NCBI RefSeq assembly: GCF_900110035.1
Contig: NZ_FOCF01000004.1
Location: 255,501-319,500, forward strand
Direction: 5' to 3'
Source of the DNA: Sphingomonas gellani
GTDB taxonomy: Bacteria; Pseudomonadota; Alphaproteobacteria; Sphingomonadales; Sphingomonadaceae
DNA length: 64,000 nucleotides
Within the stretch, counting starts at the first letter, position 1, and each line of letters opens with the position of its first letter. Below the pieces are notes generated by a model. The model was not told the origin of the DNA. It made no database searches and saw only the letters and a list, made by a program, of their open reading frames with translations. The position numbers were made by a program, and so were the translations under genes. Of the stretch, positions 17,725 through 25,351 are shown one piece after another.

Positions 17725-18405
17725 CTACGTGTGTTTCCCCATGGGGTCTGTTGCACCGGGCCGCGGGGGCTGATGCACAGCGACGGCCGCCTGATCCTTC
17801 AGCCCCGCCGCGAACGCGATGCGGAGCGCGTCGGACAGGCTGTTGACGTTCAGTTTGCTCATCACGTTCGCCCGGTGGACCTCGACCGTGCGGGGCGAGA
17901 TGCCCAGGTCGTAGGCGATGGTCTTGTTGGGATGGCCGCGTACTAGGCCCAGCAGCACGTCGCGTTCGCGCGGGGTCAGCGCAGCGACACGGATGCCGGC
18001 CTCACGCTCCGACTCCAGTTCCTCCTGCCGATGTTCCAGGCGGTGGAATCCGATGTCGAGCGCGCGGAGCAGATGCGCTTTTTCGAACGGCTTCTCCAGG
18101 AAATCCACGGCGCCGTTCTTCATCGCCTCCACCGCGGTGCCGATGTCGCCATGACCGGTCAGCACGATCACCGGCATCGCGACACCGATCGCGGCGAGTT
18201 CGCGCTGGACCTGGAGGCCGTCCATCTCGGGCATGCGCACGTCCAGCAGGACGCAGCCCGCTTCCGCAGACCGTGCCTTGCGAAGGAACGCCACGCCCGA
18301 CTCCCAGCTGGCGACGGCAAAGCCGGACGTGCGCAGCATGAAGCCGGCAGAGCGACGGATCGCCTCCTCGTCATCGACGATATGGACCAGTCTCTTGTCA
18401 CCCAT
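17725..18405 (-). CDS. fixJ: FixJ-type response regulator
   Basis: 226 residues. Receiver domain with [13 protein letters not shown], phospho-acceptor Asp55 ([11 protein letters not shown]), VLTGHGD and [11 protein letters not shown], joined by a linker to a LuxR-type HTH (about 145-210) with [15 protein letters not shown] and [17 protein letters not shown]. FixJ activates low-oxygen genes when phosphorylated by FixL. It overlaps the fixL 3' end by 8 bp, so the two are co-expressed. The Pro-rich last 20 residues are dispensable-looking. No fixK or terminal oxidase gene is in the window. Confidence 0.95.
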   Translation of the reverse strand: MGDKRLVHIVDDEEAIRRSAGFMLRTSGFAVASWESGVAFLRKARSAEAGCVLLDVRMPEMDGLQVQRELAAIGVAMPVIVLTGHGDIGTAVEAMKNGAVDFLEKPFEKAHLLRALDIGFHRLEHRQEELESEREAGIRVAALTPRERDVLLGLVRGHPNKTIAYDLGISPRTVEVHRANVMSKLNVNSLSDALRIAFAAGLKDQAAVAVHQPPRPGATDPMGKHT

Positions 18406-19927
18406 CGCTGCCTCCCGTGTCCGCGCTCAGGATCGTGAAATGAAAGGTCGTGCCCCCATCCGGGTTCGGTTCCGCGGTGATGCGGCCGCCATGCGCCTCG
18501 ACGATGGTGCGGCAGATGGACAGACCCAGTCCCATGCCGTGTTCCTTTCCGCTGGCAAAGGCTTGGAACAGGCGCGGGGCGATGGCGGGGTCGATGCCCG
18601 CACCGGTGTCTGACACCGACACGCGCACCATCGCACCGTCCCGCCGCGTCTCCACCCGTATGTCGCGGCGATCGCGATCGGCGACCGCTTCGGCGGCATT
18701 GCGCAACAGGTTGACCAGCACCTGCTGGATCTGGACCCGGTCGACCACCACCCGTTCGGCGTCCGGATCATAGTGCGTGAACAGCCGGATGCTGTGCTCC
18801 GTCGCGCCCAGCAGGCCGAGCCGGGCCGATTCGGCGATCAGCGCGGGGAGGGCATGGACGCGCCGCTCCGTCTCGCCGCGTGCGACGAAATCGCGCAGGC
18901 GGCGCACGATCTGCCCGGCACGCAGCGCCTCTGCCGCGGCCTCCGCCATCGCTTCGCGCAGCAGGGCGCGGGTGTCGGGGTTGTCGCCATCGTCGATCAG
19001 GTCGCGCCCTGCCTCCAGATAATTGGCGATCGCGGTCAGCGGCTGGTTCAGCTCATGTGCCAGGGTGGATGCCATCGTGCCCATCGCGCTGACACGGGAC
19101 ACGTGGATCAGCTCCCCCTGCAATTCCTTCAGCCGCATTTCGGCCAGCTGTTGCGAGGTGAGATCGCGGATGAAGCCGGTGAAGATCCGGTGACCCTCTG
19201 CCCGCGCCTCGCCGACCGACAATTCCATGGGAAACTGCCCGCCGTCGCGGCGCTGACCGGTGACGACTCGCCCGATCCCTACGATGCGCCGTTCGCCGGT
19301 GTCGAGATAGCGGCCGATATACTCGTCGTGGCGGTCGCGGTCGGGACTGGGCATCAACATGCTGACGTTCCGGCCGGCGACCTCCGCCTCGGTGTAGCCG
19401 AACAGGCGCTCGGCTGCGGCGCTGAACGACAGGATGATGCCGCGCTCGTCGATCACCACCATCGCGTCCGGTACGGTCGCAAGAATGGAGCGGTAATGCA
19501 GTTCGCTTTGGCGCATCGCCTGCTCGGCGGCCTTGCGCGTGGTGATGTCCGCCATGCCGTGGCCGAAGCCGCGCAAATTGCCGTCGGCGCCCTTCAGCGC
19601 CACCAGCGTCACGTCCGCGACGAACTCCGACCCGTCCTTGCGCACCCGCCACTCCTCGGCGCGAAAGGGTGGCGTGTCGAGCGCGTTCGCCCGGTCGCGG
19701 TCGGGTACGCCCGATGTCCGGTCCTGTTCGGTGTAGAGCAGGTCGCCGGACCGGCCGATGATCTCCTCCGCATGCCAGCCGGTGACCAGCTCGGCGCCGC
19801 GCGACCAGCTGGTCACGACGCCGTCCCGGTCGCTGAGAAACAGCGCGAGGTCGGTGGTGCTTTCCAGGAACAGCCGCAGCTCGTCGGCCAGCCCGCCCGG
19901 CGGGATCAGGTCCTGCAGCGTCTTCAT
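18398..19927 (-). CDS. fixL: FixL oxygen-sensing histidine kinase (heme PAS)
   Basis: 509 residues. First PAS about 15-130, second PAS about 140-255, histidine kinase from about 280. The second PAS keeps the heme-sensor residues in Bradyrhizobium FixL numbering: His200 ([18 protein letters not shown]), Arg206 and Arg220 (GIGR), so it should bind heme and O2. The phospho-accepting His is His291 ([13 protein letters not shown]). The ATPase has [20 protein letters not shown] and [10 protein letters not shown]. No membrane segment, so a soluble kinase. The start is ATG 19927 with GAGGTG upstream. It is divergent from the antiporter at 20205. Confidence 0.95.
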   Translation of the reverse strand: MKTLQDLIPPGGLADELRLFLESTTDLALFLSDRDGVVTSWSRGAELVTGWHAEEIIGRSGDLLYTEQDRTSGVPDRDRANALDTPPFRAEEWRVRKDGSEFVADVTLVALKGADGNLRGFGHGMADITTRKAAEQAMRQSELHYRSILATVPDAMVVIDERGIILSFSAAAERLFGYTEAEVAGRNVSMLMPSPDRDRHDEYIGRYLDTGERRIVGIGRVVTGQRRDGGQFPMELSVGEARAEGHRIFTGFIRDLTSQQLAEMRLKELQGELIHVSRVSAMGTMASTLAHELNQPLTAIANYLEAGRDLIDDGDNPDTRALLREAMAEAAAEALRAGQIVRRLRDFVARGETERRVHALPALIAESARLGLLGATEHSIRLFTHYDPDAERVVVDRVQIQQVLVNLLRNAAEAVADRDRRDIRVETRRDGAMVRVSVSDTGAGIDPAIAPRLFQAFASGKEHGMGLGLSICRTIVEAHGGRITAEPNPDGGTTFHFTILSADTGGSDG

Positions 19928-20204
19928 CGCGTCACCTCGAACCGGCTGACCAACAGGGGCGGTGGCCACCCCATGCCGCGTCGACCTAGGCCCGGCATCG
20001 CACATTCCCCATCCGGGAAATCCCGTACCGGCCCCGATCCCGGCGCCGGCCCCGACCTCGGCTCGCGCGCAAGCATCGGTGATCCGTGTTGCCGTCGGAT
20101 CATTTCGGGATGTTGATGGCGGCCATGGTCCTGCGGTAACGCGCGCAAGGGGTCGTGCAAGTGCCGTCGATGAAAGGCGGGGCGAACGGCGGGGAGTGGG
20201 AAAC

Positions 20205-21578
20205 GTGAGCGACCTGTGGGACAGCGTGCAAAAGACGGCATCCGGATTGTTGCATCCGCATGGGCCGGCAGTTCCCGGCGCCGCGGTCAGCTACGCACCG
20301 GGTGACTTCTCCATTCACTTCCTTTTGCAGCTGGCGGTGATCCTGGTGACGTGCCGGATCGTCGGCTGGCTCGGACGCAGGCTGCTGGGTCAGCCGCAGG
20401 TGGTGGGGGAGATGATCGCGGGGGTCGTGTTGGGACCGTCCCTGCTGGGGCTGATCTGGCCGGACGCGCAGGTGGCGATCTTTCCCAAGGAGACACGTAA
20501 CGTCCTGTACGCCGGCGCGCAGCTTGGCGTGGGATTGTACATGTTCCTTGTCGGCACGACGCTGCGCATCGACCATGTCCGGACAAAGGTGAAGAGCGCG
20601 GCCGGCGTGTCGGTCGCCGGCATCGCCGCGCCCTTTGCGATGGCCGTGCTGATCGCGCCGTGGCTGATGGGGGTGCCTGGCCTGTTCGCAGCCGGCATTT
20701 CGCAACTCAACGCGACCCTGTTCCTGGGCGCGTGCATCGCCCTGACCGCCTTTCCGATGCTCGCGCGGATCATCAACGAACGTGGGTTGGCGAACAGCGC
20801 GCTGGGTACGCTGTCGCTGACGGCCGGCGCCTTTGACGATGCGTGTTCCTGGTGCGTGCTGGCGATCGTGCTGGCGACGTTCGGGGGCGGCCCCGGCGTG
20901 GCGGTGATCGCGATCGCCGGCGGCGCGGTGTGGGCCGCCATCGTCGTGTTCGCGGGCCCCCGCGTGCTGGCCCCGCTGGCACGGCGCGTGGAGCGGCAAG
21001 GGGAGATGGGGACCGAGATGCTGGCCATCGTGCTGGCGCTGTTCTGCCTGTCCGCCTTTTTCATGGACGCGGTCGGCATCCATGCGATCTTCGGCGGGTT
21101 CATCCTTGGCGCGGTGATGCCGCGCGGCCTGTTCTCGGACGAGATCCGGCGCAAGGTGGAGCCGCTGACAGTCGCCCTGCTGCTGCCGATGTTCTTCACC
21201 TATTCGGGGCTGAATACCCGCATGGACATGGTGAACTCGCCCGCCTTGCTGCTGGTCGCGCTGGGGATCCTGGCCGCGTCCGTGCTGGCAAAGGGCGGGG
21301 CCTGCTACCTGGCCGCCAGGTTGGCGGGTGAGGACAATCGCACCGCGCTCGGCATCGGCGCCCTGATGAACTCCCGCGGGCTGATGGAACTGATCATCAT
21401 CAACATCGGGCTGCAAAAGGGCATCATTGGCCCGGCGCTGTTCGCGATGCTGGTGCTGATGGCGATCGTCACCACGATGATGGCCGGGCCGTTGTTCGAA
21501 CTGGTCTATGGCCGCCATGCGCGCAAGCGTGGCGAGCTTGGCGCCATAGCGCAGGCGGAGATGGCGCGGACGGCCTGA
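20205..21578 (+). CDS. CPA2-family cation:proton antiporter
   Basis: 457 residues with about 12-13 hydrophobic segments, a Na+/H+ exchanger domain of the KefB/NapA type. Markers are [23 protein letters not shown] near the start, [14 protein letters not shown] (paired acidic residues of the transport site) in the middle, and [19 protein letters not shown] near the end. No TrkA-N domain is attached. The start is GTG 20205 with GGGGAG 8 nt upstream; an in-frame extension upstream is Pro/Arg-rich and unlikely to be translated. It would exchange Na+ or K+ for protons in the inner membrane. It stands alone, divergent from fixL. Confidence 0.93.
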   Translation: MSDLWDSVQKTASGLLHPHGPAVPGAAVSYAPGDFSIHFLLQLAVILVTCRIVGWLGRRLLGQPQVVGEMIAGVVLGPSLLGLIWPDAQVAIFPKETRNVLYAGAQLGVGLYMFLVGTTLRIDHVRTKVKSAAGVSVAGIAAPFAMAVLIAPWLMGVPGLFAAGISQLNATLFLGACIALTAFPMLARIINERGLANSALGTLSLTAGAFDDACSWCVLAIVLATFGGGPGVAVIAIAGGAVWAAIVVFAGPRVLAPLARRVERQGEMGTEMLAIVLALFCLSAFFMDAVGIHAIFGGFILGAVMPRGLFSDEIRRKVEPLTVALLLPMFFTYSGLNTRMDMVNSPALLLVALGILAASVLAKGGACYLAARLAGEDNRTALGIGALMNSRGLMELIIINIGLQKGIIGPALFAMLVLMAIVTTMMAGPLFELVYGRHARKRGELGAIAQAEMARTA

Positions 21579-21662
21579 CCGGTCGAGCGCAGCCCTTGTC
21601 CGGGGTTATTGCCAAGCGGCGGAAAAGGCGTAGCCTCTCGCTCAGAACAAAGGAGAGGTACC

Positions 21663-21950
21663 ATGGCCACCGTTCCGCATCCCGCCGTCGACCAGCCGGT
21701 CGATCCGGGCGAGGAGAGCCTGTTGATCCTGCAAAGCCTGTTGTGCCTGATGCGGGAGAAGAACCTCCTCAACCGGGCGGACATAGAGGAATTGTGCGCC
21801 AAGGTGGAGCGCCGCGCGACGGGTCAGGTCTCGGGCCCGCTGACCTGCAACGCGGAGGCGGCCAGCGCGGCCATGGCGGACATGCAGCGGATGAACAGCT
21901 ATCTGGGCCAGCGCTACGGCGGCAAGCACGCGCGGCTTCGTCCACGCTGA
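21663..21950 (+). CDS. Small hypothetical protein
   Basis: 95 residues with a strong ribosome site (AGGAGAGG a few bases before ATG). The sequence is helical and soluble: SLLILQSLLCLMREKNLLNRADIEELCAKVERRAT, then ASAAMADMQRMNSYLGQRYGG. It contains two Cys but no known motif. It follows the antiporter by 84 bp on the same strand and may share its transcript. Clear coding character from its ribosome site and codon use; function unknown. Confidence 0.82.
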   Translation: MATVPHPAVDQPVDPGEESLLILQSLLCLMREKNLLNRADIEELCAKVERRATGQVSGPLTCNAEAASAAMADMQRMNSYLGQRYGGKHARLRPR

Positions 21951-22180
21951 GGGCCTGTGCGGTGACTGCGCGGGGATGACGACCTGCATGTGATCGCCGC
22001 AGCGCCCGATCATGGCTGAAAGCGACAGGGTTGGCCCGCCGGTAGCGGATCGCGTGCTCTCCCCCGGAACTGCGATGCTGCCCACCCGCCATGTGCGGAG
22101 CAGCTACCCGGACCTGCTCATACCGCATGACGCGGGGCCCGGCTAGGCAGGCGGCTGGACTTTGCCCGTGCCGCCACTTA

Positions 22181-22196
22181 TGTACCGGTCGTTATG
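22181..22196. promoter_or_regulatory. Operator A of the TetR regulator, overlapping its start codon
   Basis: TGTACCGGTCGTTATG shares 12 of 16 positions (as its complement) with the palindrome at 22813-22828 and ends on the regulator ATG (22194). Binding here would block autologous expression directly. Confidence 0.5.
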
Positions 22197-22811
22197 GAAG
22201 AAACAGTCGCCTGCCATGCCGCAAAGGGTCGCCCGCGCGAGTTCTGCGTCGATGCCGCCTTGGCTGCCGCGCTCCGCGTGTTCTGGAGCAAGGGCTATGA
22301 GGGTGCCTCGCTGACCGACCTGACCGAGGCGATGGGCATTACCCGACCCAGCCTGTACGCGGCGTTCGGCAACAAGGAGTCGTTGTTCCGCAAGGCGCTC
22401 GACCTCTACGAATCGGAAAAGATGGCGTACATGAACGCCGCTCTTTCCGCGCCGACCGCACGTGGCGTGGCCGAACGGCTGCTTGGCGGGGCTCTCGAGG
22501 CGCAGACTGGCAACGAGCCGCGCGGATGCCTGGGCGTGATCCACTCGGTCGCTTGCGGTGCGGAGGCGGAAGGGATCAAGGCGGAGGTCATCGCCCGGCG
22601 GGCGGCGTCGCAGACGGCGTTGATCCAGCGGTTCGAGCGCGCCCGTACCGACGGCGATTTGCCGGCAGACATCGATCCTGCGGGCCTGACCTCCTACCTG
22701 ATCGCGCTGTTGCAAGGCATGGCGATCCAGGCCGGGTCGGGTGCCGGCCGCGAAGCACTGGTGCGCTTGGTCGACACGGCGATGCGCATGTGGCCCGTTC
22801 GTCCGAACTGA
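22194..22811 (+). CDS. TetR/AcrR-family transcriptional regulator
   Basis: 205 residues. N-terminal HTH (about 12-60): GRPREFCVDAALAAALRVFWSKGYEGASL, then TDLTEAMGITRPSLYAAFGNKESLF. The C-terminal ligand domain has RGCLGVIHSVACGAEAEGI, typical of the TetR_C_16/YcdC-type subgroup. There is no clear Shine-Dalgarno, and an operator-like repeat overlaps the start. Two further copies of the same palindrome flank the next gene start. It very likely represses itself and the downstream gene. The inducer is unknown; regulators of this subgroup often respond to toxic small molecules. Confidence 0.93.
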   Translation: MEETVACHAAKGRPREFCVDAALAAALRVFWSKGYEGASLTDLTEAMGITRPSLYAAFGNKESLFRKALDLYESEKMAYMNAALSAPTARGVAERLLGGALEAQTGNEPRGCLGVIHSVACGAEAEGIKAEVIARRAASQTALIQRFERARTDGDLPADIDPAGLTSYLIALLQGMAIQAGSGAGREALVRLVDTAMRMWPVRPN

Positions 22812-22812
22812 T

Positions 22813-22828
22813 TATACCGCGCGGTACA
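22813..22828. promoter_or_regulatory. Operator B: near-perfect palindrome
   Basis: TATACCGCGCGGTACA is a 16-bp palindrome with one unmatched pair, immediately after the TetR gene stop and upstream of the 22898 gene. It matches operator C at 22859-22874, with centres 46 bp apart, consistent with dimers binding on one DNA face. Confidence 0.6.
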
Positions 22829-22858
22829 GAAAGTGATTGACGCCCGCGAATCGACTTG

Positions 22859-22874
22859 TATATCGGCCGGTATA
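22859..22874. promoter_or_regulatory. Operator C: near-perfect palindrome
   Basis: TATATCGGCCGGTATA, a 16-bp palindrome with one unmatched pair, 23 bp upstream of the ATG of the small AhpD-like gene. It has the same TATA-CCG arms as operator B, so it is a probable TetR-family site at the promoter of that gene. Confidence 0.6.
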
Positions 22875-22897
22875 GATTGCAGGGTCGGAGCAGAATG

Positions 22898-23275
22898 ATG
22901 GCCTATAGTGAATTCGCCGAGATCGGGGGCGCGGCGCCAGCCGCCTCCGTTATCGCGCCGGTCAAGGACGCGGTGTTGTCGTCGCTGGAATGGTCGGTTG
23001 TCGCGATCGCGGAACGCGACCGTTTGTCGACCCTGCGCCTGCCTGGCCGCATTGCCGTGGCGATGGGCCGGCTGTTCGGGGAGGGGCATAATCCGCGCCT
23101 CGCCGATCCCCGTCTGGAGGCGCTCCGGCGCATGGCGGTGCTGACCTGGCACAACGGCTACACCGTGCCGTCGGGCGAGGTGAAGGAATTCCTGGCCGCC
23201 GGCTATTCGCCGGAGCAGTACGAGCTGCTCGTCGACAGCATCGGCGCCGCCCGCCGCCCGCGTCGCCGGCGCTGA
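22898..23275 (+). CDS. Small protein, possibly AhpD/carboxymuconolactone-decarboxylase-like
   Basis: 125 residues. The helix pattern, including the stretch LEALRRMAVLTWHNGYTVPSGE followed by VKEFLAAGYSPEQYELLVDSIG, resembles the second half of AhpD-like folds. The CxxC redox pair of active AhpD is absent, so catalysis of that kind is not expected. The start is ATG 22898, 7 nt after GGAG; ATG 22895 is adjacent. Two operator-like palindromes lie upstream, matching one at the TetR gene, so this is the likely target of that regulator. Basic tail RRPRRRR. Family assignment is tentative. Confidence 0.85.
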   Translation: MAYSEFAEIGGAAPAASVIAPVKDAVLSSLEWSVVAIAERDRLSTLRLPGRIAVAMGRLFGEGHNPRLADPRLEALRRMAVLTWHNGYTVPSGEVKEFLAAGYSPEQYELLVDSIGAARRPRRRR

Positions 23276-23319
23276 CAAGGGTGCGACCGGCATCGCGCCG
23301 GTCGTCATTGGCGGTCGGG

Positions 23320-25185
23320 TCAGACCGCCAGGGTTTCCAGTTCCTCGCTTACCTCCATCCACGTCGCCTCCGCCGCCTCGATCGCCTTTTCCAGCTCGGC
23401 GCGGCGCTTCATCAACTCGGTCATGGTCAGCTTCGCCAGCGCAGGCTCGGCGGAGCCGGGATCGAACATCGCGCGGTCGATGCCGCTGCGGGTTTCGCTC
23501 AGCCGGGCGAGTTCGCTTTCGGCGACCTTGGCGCGCTTGCGCAGCGTTTGGCTCTTTTCGCGCGCCTCGGCCGCCTGACGTCGGGTCTCCTTCCGGTCGA
23601 CCTTGTCGGCTTTCTGCGTCGTCGGGTCCCGTGACAGGATGCGGGCGATGTAGTCGTCCAGCGTGCCGTCGAACTCGCTCGCGGTGCCTTCATCCACCAA
23701 CACCAGCCGATCGGCGGTCATTTCCAGCATGTGGCGGTCGTGGCTGACGATCAGCACCGCACCCGAATAGCCGTTCAGCGCCTGGATCAGCGCCTCGCGC
23801 GCGTCGACGTCCAGGTGGTTGGTCGGCTCGTCGAGAATCAGCAGGTGCGGCGCGTCGCGGGTGATCAGCGCCAGCGCCAGCCGCGCGCGCTCGCCGCCCG
23901 ACAGCTTGCCGACCTGCGTCGTCGCCTTGTCGCCCTGAAAGCCGAACCGGCCAAGCTGCGTGCGCACGGCGGTCGGTGTCGCGCCCGGCATCAGGCGGCT
24001 CATATGCTGGACGGCGGTGTCGTCGTGGCTCAACTCCTCCACCTGATACTGGGTGAAATATCCGACGCGCATCTTGCCCGATGCGGTCATGCCGCCCTCC
24101 ATCGGCGTCAACTGCGCGGCGAGCAGGCGGGCCAGCGTGGTCTTGCCGTTGCCGTTGCGCCCGAGCAGCGCCACGCGATCGTCCGGATCGATGCGCAGGT
24201 TCAGCCGCTTCAGGATCGGCGTGTCGGCATAGCCGACGCTCGCCATGTCCAGCGTGATCAGCGGCGGGCGCAACTCGCTGGGGTCGGGAAAGTCGAAGCT
24301 CAGGCTGGGGTCGTCCAGAACCTCCGCGATCGGCTGCATGCGCGCGAGCGCCTTGGCACGGCTTTGCGCCTGTTTCGCGGTGGAGGCACGGGCCGAGTTG
24401 CGTGCGATGTAATCCTGCAGCTTGGCACGCTCCGCCATCTGCTTGTCGCGGGCGGCGGCCTGTTGCGCCTGCGCGGCGGCGCGCTGCCGCTCGAACGCGT
24501 CGTAGCCGCCGGGGTACAGTGCCAGCTTGCCGCGATCCAGGTGCAGGATGTGGTCGACGACATTGTTGAGGAAGTCGCGTTCGTGGCTGACCAGCACGAT
24601 CGTCGCGGGGTAGGATTTCAGGAAGTCCTCCAGCCACAGCACCGCTTCCAGGTCCAGGTGGTTGGACGGCTCGTCGAGCAGCAGCAGGTCGGGCTGAGAG
24701 AACAGCAGCGCAGCCAACGCCACGCGCATCCGCCATCCGCCGGAAAAGCTGTCGAGCGATCGATGCTGCGCCTCTTCGTCGAAGCCGAGGCCGACCAGGA
24801 TGCGTGCCGCCCGCGCCGGCGCGGCATGCGCGTCGATCGCATTCAGCCGCTCGTGCAGTTCGCCAAGCCGATCGGGGTCGGTGCTGGTCTCCGCCTCCTC
24901 CATCAGCGCGGCGCGTTCCGTGTCGGCCGCCAGCACGGTCTCGAACGGCGTGGTCTTCCCGGCGGGCGCCTCCTGCGCGACATAGCCCATGCGCGTACCG
25001 CGCGGCATGTCCGCGCTGCCCGTGTCGGGTTCGAGCATGCCCGCGATCACGCGGACCAGCGTCGACTTGCCCGCGCCGTTGCGCCCTATCAGGCCCACCC
25101 GGCTTCCCGGCGGCAGCGCCGCGCCGGCATGGTCGATGATCGTACGGCCGCCCAGCCGAACGGTGATGTCACGAAGCGAAAGCAT
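23320..25185 (-). CDS. ABC-F ATPase (YheS/Uup-like ribosome-associated factor)
   Basis: 621 residues with two ABC domains and no membrane part. Domain 1: Walker A GRNGAGKST, signature SGGWRMR, Walker B LLLLDEPSNHLD. An arm/linker region follows at about 240-300, rich in Ala, Gln and Lys. Domain 2: GRNGNGKTT, signature SGGERAR, LLILDEPTNHLD. The C-terminus is a charged coiled coil (KADKVDRKETRRQAAEAREK... to LEKAIEAAEATWMEV). This architecture fits YheS-type ABC-F proteins, which act on stalled or assembling ribosomes. It is convergent with the small gene before it and divergent from the EAL gene. Confidence 0.94.
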   Translation of the reverse strand: MLSLRDITVRLGGRTIIDHAGAALPPGSRVGLIGRNGAGKSTLVRVIAGMLEPDTGSADMPRGTRMGYVAQEAPAGKTTPFETVLAADTERAALMEEAETSTDPDRLGELHERLNAIDAHAAPARAARILVGLGFDEEAQHRSLDSFSGGWRMRVALAALLFSQPDLLLLDEPSNHLDLEAVLWLEDFLKSYPATIVLVSHERDFLNNVVDHILHLDRGKLALYPGGYDAFERQRAAAQAQQAAARDKQMAERAKLQDYIARNSARASTAKQAQSRAKALARMQPIAEVLDDPSLSFDFPDPSELRPPLITLDMASVGYADTPILKRLNLRIDPDDRVALLGRNGNGKTTLARLLAAQLTPMEGGMTASGKMRVGYFTQYQVEELSHDDTAVQHMSRLMPGATPTAVRTQLGRFGFQGDKATTQVGKLSGGERARLALALITRDAPHLLILDEPTNHLDVDAREALIQALNGYSGAVLIVSHDRHMLEMTADRLVLVDEGTASEFDGTLDDYIARILSRDPTTQKADKVDRKETRRQAAEAREKSQTLRKRAKVAESELARLSETRSGIDRAMFDPGSAEPALAKLTMTELMKRRAELEKAIEAAEATWMEVSEELETLAV

Positions 25186-25273
25186 GGCGGGCCCATAACA
25201 GCGTCCTCTACCGCGCGCGAGCGATCACAACGGGCAGGCGGCTGTCGCCGACTCAACCGACGCGGGCGAGCGC

Positions 25274-25289
25274 TTAACCGCTTCTTAGC
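25274..25289 (+). promoter_or_regulatory. CtrA-like site upstream of the CHASE2/EAL gene
   Basis: TTAA-CCGCTTC-TTAGC matches TTAA-N7-TTAAC with one mismatch and ends 63 bp upstream of the EAL gene start, in an otherwise GC-rich 166-bp divergent spacer. Confidence 0.35.
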
Positions 25290-25351
25290 CTTGTTGGGCC
25301 AAAGGCCTGATCTCGGATGCCGAGCCTGCACGCGAGCGGCGCGGCCATGGA

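Noticed and set aside
20005..20019. TTCCC-N5-GGGAA palindrome between fixL and the antiporter
   Set aside because: Does not match FixK/FNR (TTGAT-N4-ATCAA) or any FixJ site I know, and similar short GC-rich palindromes occur often in this window.
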